From positions 1 through 37,708 of the forward strand of contig NZ_MCUV01000028.1 in assembly GCF_002873395.1 (NCBI RefSeq): a DNA stretch of 37,708 nt, read 5' to 3'. The stretch comes from Vibrio sp. 10N.286.49.B3. Lineage in GTDB: Bacteria > Pseudomonadota > Gammaproteobacteria > Enterobacterales > Vibrionaceae. The position numbers were made by a program, and so were the translations under genes. This document shows, piece by piece, positions 37,325 through 37,708 of the stretch; position 1 is the first letter of the stretch, and every line of letters begins with the position of its first letter. The notes below the pieces were generated by a model, which made no database searches, was not told the origin of the DNA, and was given only the letters and a program-made list of their open reading frames with translations.

Positions 37325-37413
37325 TGGAGCGACACACGAGGTTCCCTAATTCTTAAAACAAAAAGGCGTGACCTCAACCTTGGTAAGGTTGCACTCTTAC
37401 GAGCGGGTGTTGC
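37325..37413 (-). pseudogene. Degenerate tRNA-Gly with a T-rich insertion in the T arm
   Basis: The 3' end (AACCTCGTGTGTCGCTCCA in the RNA sense) and the anticodon arm are those of the intact tRNA-Gly downstream, but the anticodon is ACC instead of GCC. The T arm is interrupted by about 20 bases beginning TTTTTGTTTT, and the D arm and acceptor 5' side (GCAACAC) have diverged so the acceptor stem no longer pairs fully. It is the last unit of the minus-strand array. The anticodon stem followed by the T run could act as the array's transcription terminator. Confidence 0.75.
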
Positions 37414-37438
37414 TTTCCCCATTTTCTATAAAAGAAAG

Positions 37439-37514
37439 TGGAGCGACACACGAGGTTCGAACTCGTGACCTCAACCTTGGCAAGGTTGCGCTCTACCAGC
37501 TGAGCTAGTGTCGC
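37439..37514 (-). tRNA. tRNA-Gly (anticodon GCC)
   Basis: 76 nt with encoded CCA. Acceptor stem GCGACAC/GTGTCGC, discriminator U, T loop TTCGAAC, anticodon loop CTTGCCAAG giving GCC (reads GGC/GGU). All stems pair. It belongs to the minus-strand array. Confidence 0.97.
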
Positions 37515-37550
37515 ATAACAAACCGCTCTAATGAGCCATTCATCTTAATG

Positions 37551-37627
<77 letters not shown>

Positions 37628-37689
37628 TCCGGATGCCATTGTTTAAAGTACAATAGGAACTTATTACCAACAACTTTCGAAAAAGAAAT

Positions 37690-37708
37690 TGGAGCGACAC
37701 ACGAGGTT
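37690..37708 (-). tRNA. Partial tRNA-Gly, 3' end only
   Basis: The last 19 bases of the window equal the 3' end of the tRNA-Gly at 37439-37514, including CCA. The rest lies beyond the window, so whether it is intact is unknown. Confidence 0.7.

Overview
The window suggests a gamma-proteobacterium of the family Vibrionaceae, most likely a Vibrio. Positions ~5.46-37.7 kb carry a Vibrio-style chromosome core: zur, cheX, pgi, alr, dnaB, rpsF-priB-rpsR-rplI, rlmB, rnr, motX (sodium-driven polar flagellum), purA, hflK-hflC, hflX, hfq, miaA, mutL, amiB, tsaE, queG, then a tRNA-Gly/tRNA-fMet array. The species cannot be fixed from the sequence alone.

Left end (1 to ~5.4 kb) is an AT-rich mobile element. 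It holds a plasmid-type replication initiator with four 23-bp iterons, a two-gene restriction-modification system shaped like BcgI (type IIB: fused nuclease-methyltransferase plus specificity subunit), and a small PrtN/AlpA-like DNA-binding protein. Its right boundary can be read directly. A minus-strand 30-codon fragment at 5371-5463 is the 5' end of dusA (residues RLSVAPMLDWTD), cut off in mid-domain. The element is therefore an island integrated in dusA; its integrase and the other junction should lie beyond position 1.

Next (5.8-10.1 kb) is a small marine-polysaccharide block: kduD (uronate catabolism), a secreted AA10 lytic polysaccharide monooxygenase with a chitin-binding tail, and a secreted PL6 alginate lyase. 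The two enzyme genes share an upstream 12-base motif. A perfect 12-bp inverted repeat sits directly before the lyase gene.

From 10.5 to 36.7 kb the genes are housekeeping, mostly on the minus strand: zinc regulation and chemotaxis (plus strand), glycolysis (pgi), cell wall (alr, amiB), outer-membrane proteins, the replicative helicase, the S6/PriB/S18/L9 operon with a structured leader, RNA maturation and decay (rlmB, rnr, hfq, miaA, hflX, queG), membrane proteolysis control (hflKC), mismatch repair (mutL, with an in-frame hexanucleotide repeat tract) and tRNA t6A synthesis (tsaE).

The right end (36.7-37.7 kb) is an AT-rich non-coding region with three perfect DnaA boxes, two of them in an inverted pair, plus several near matches. 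It lies between queG and the tRNA-Gly array, the same setting as the E. coli DnaA-titration locus datA. Beside it is a degenerate tRNA-Gly with a T-rich insert, then intact tRNA-Gly(GCC), initiator tRNA-Met, and the 3' end of another tRNA-Gly.
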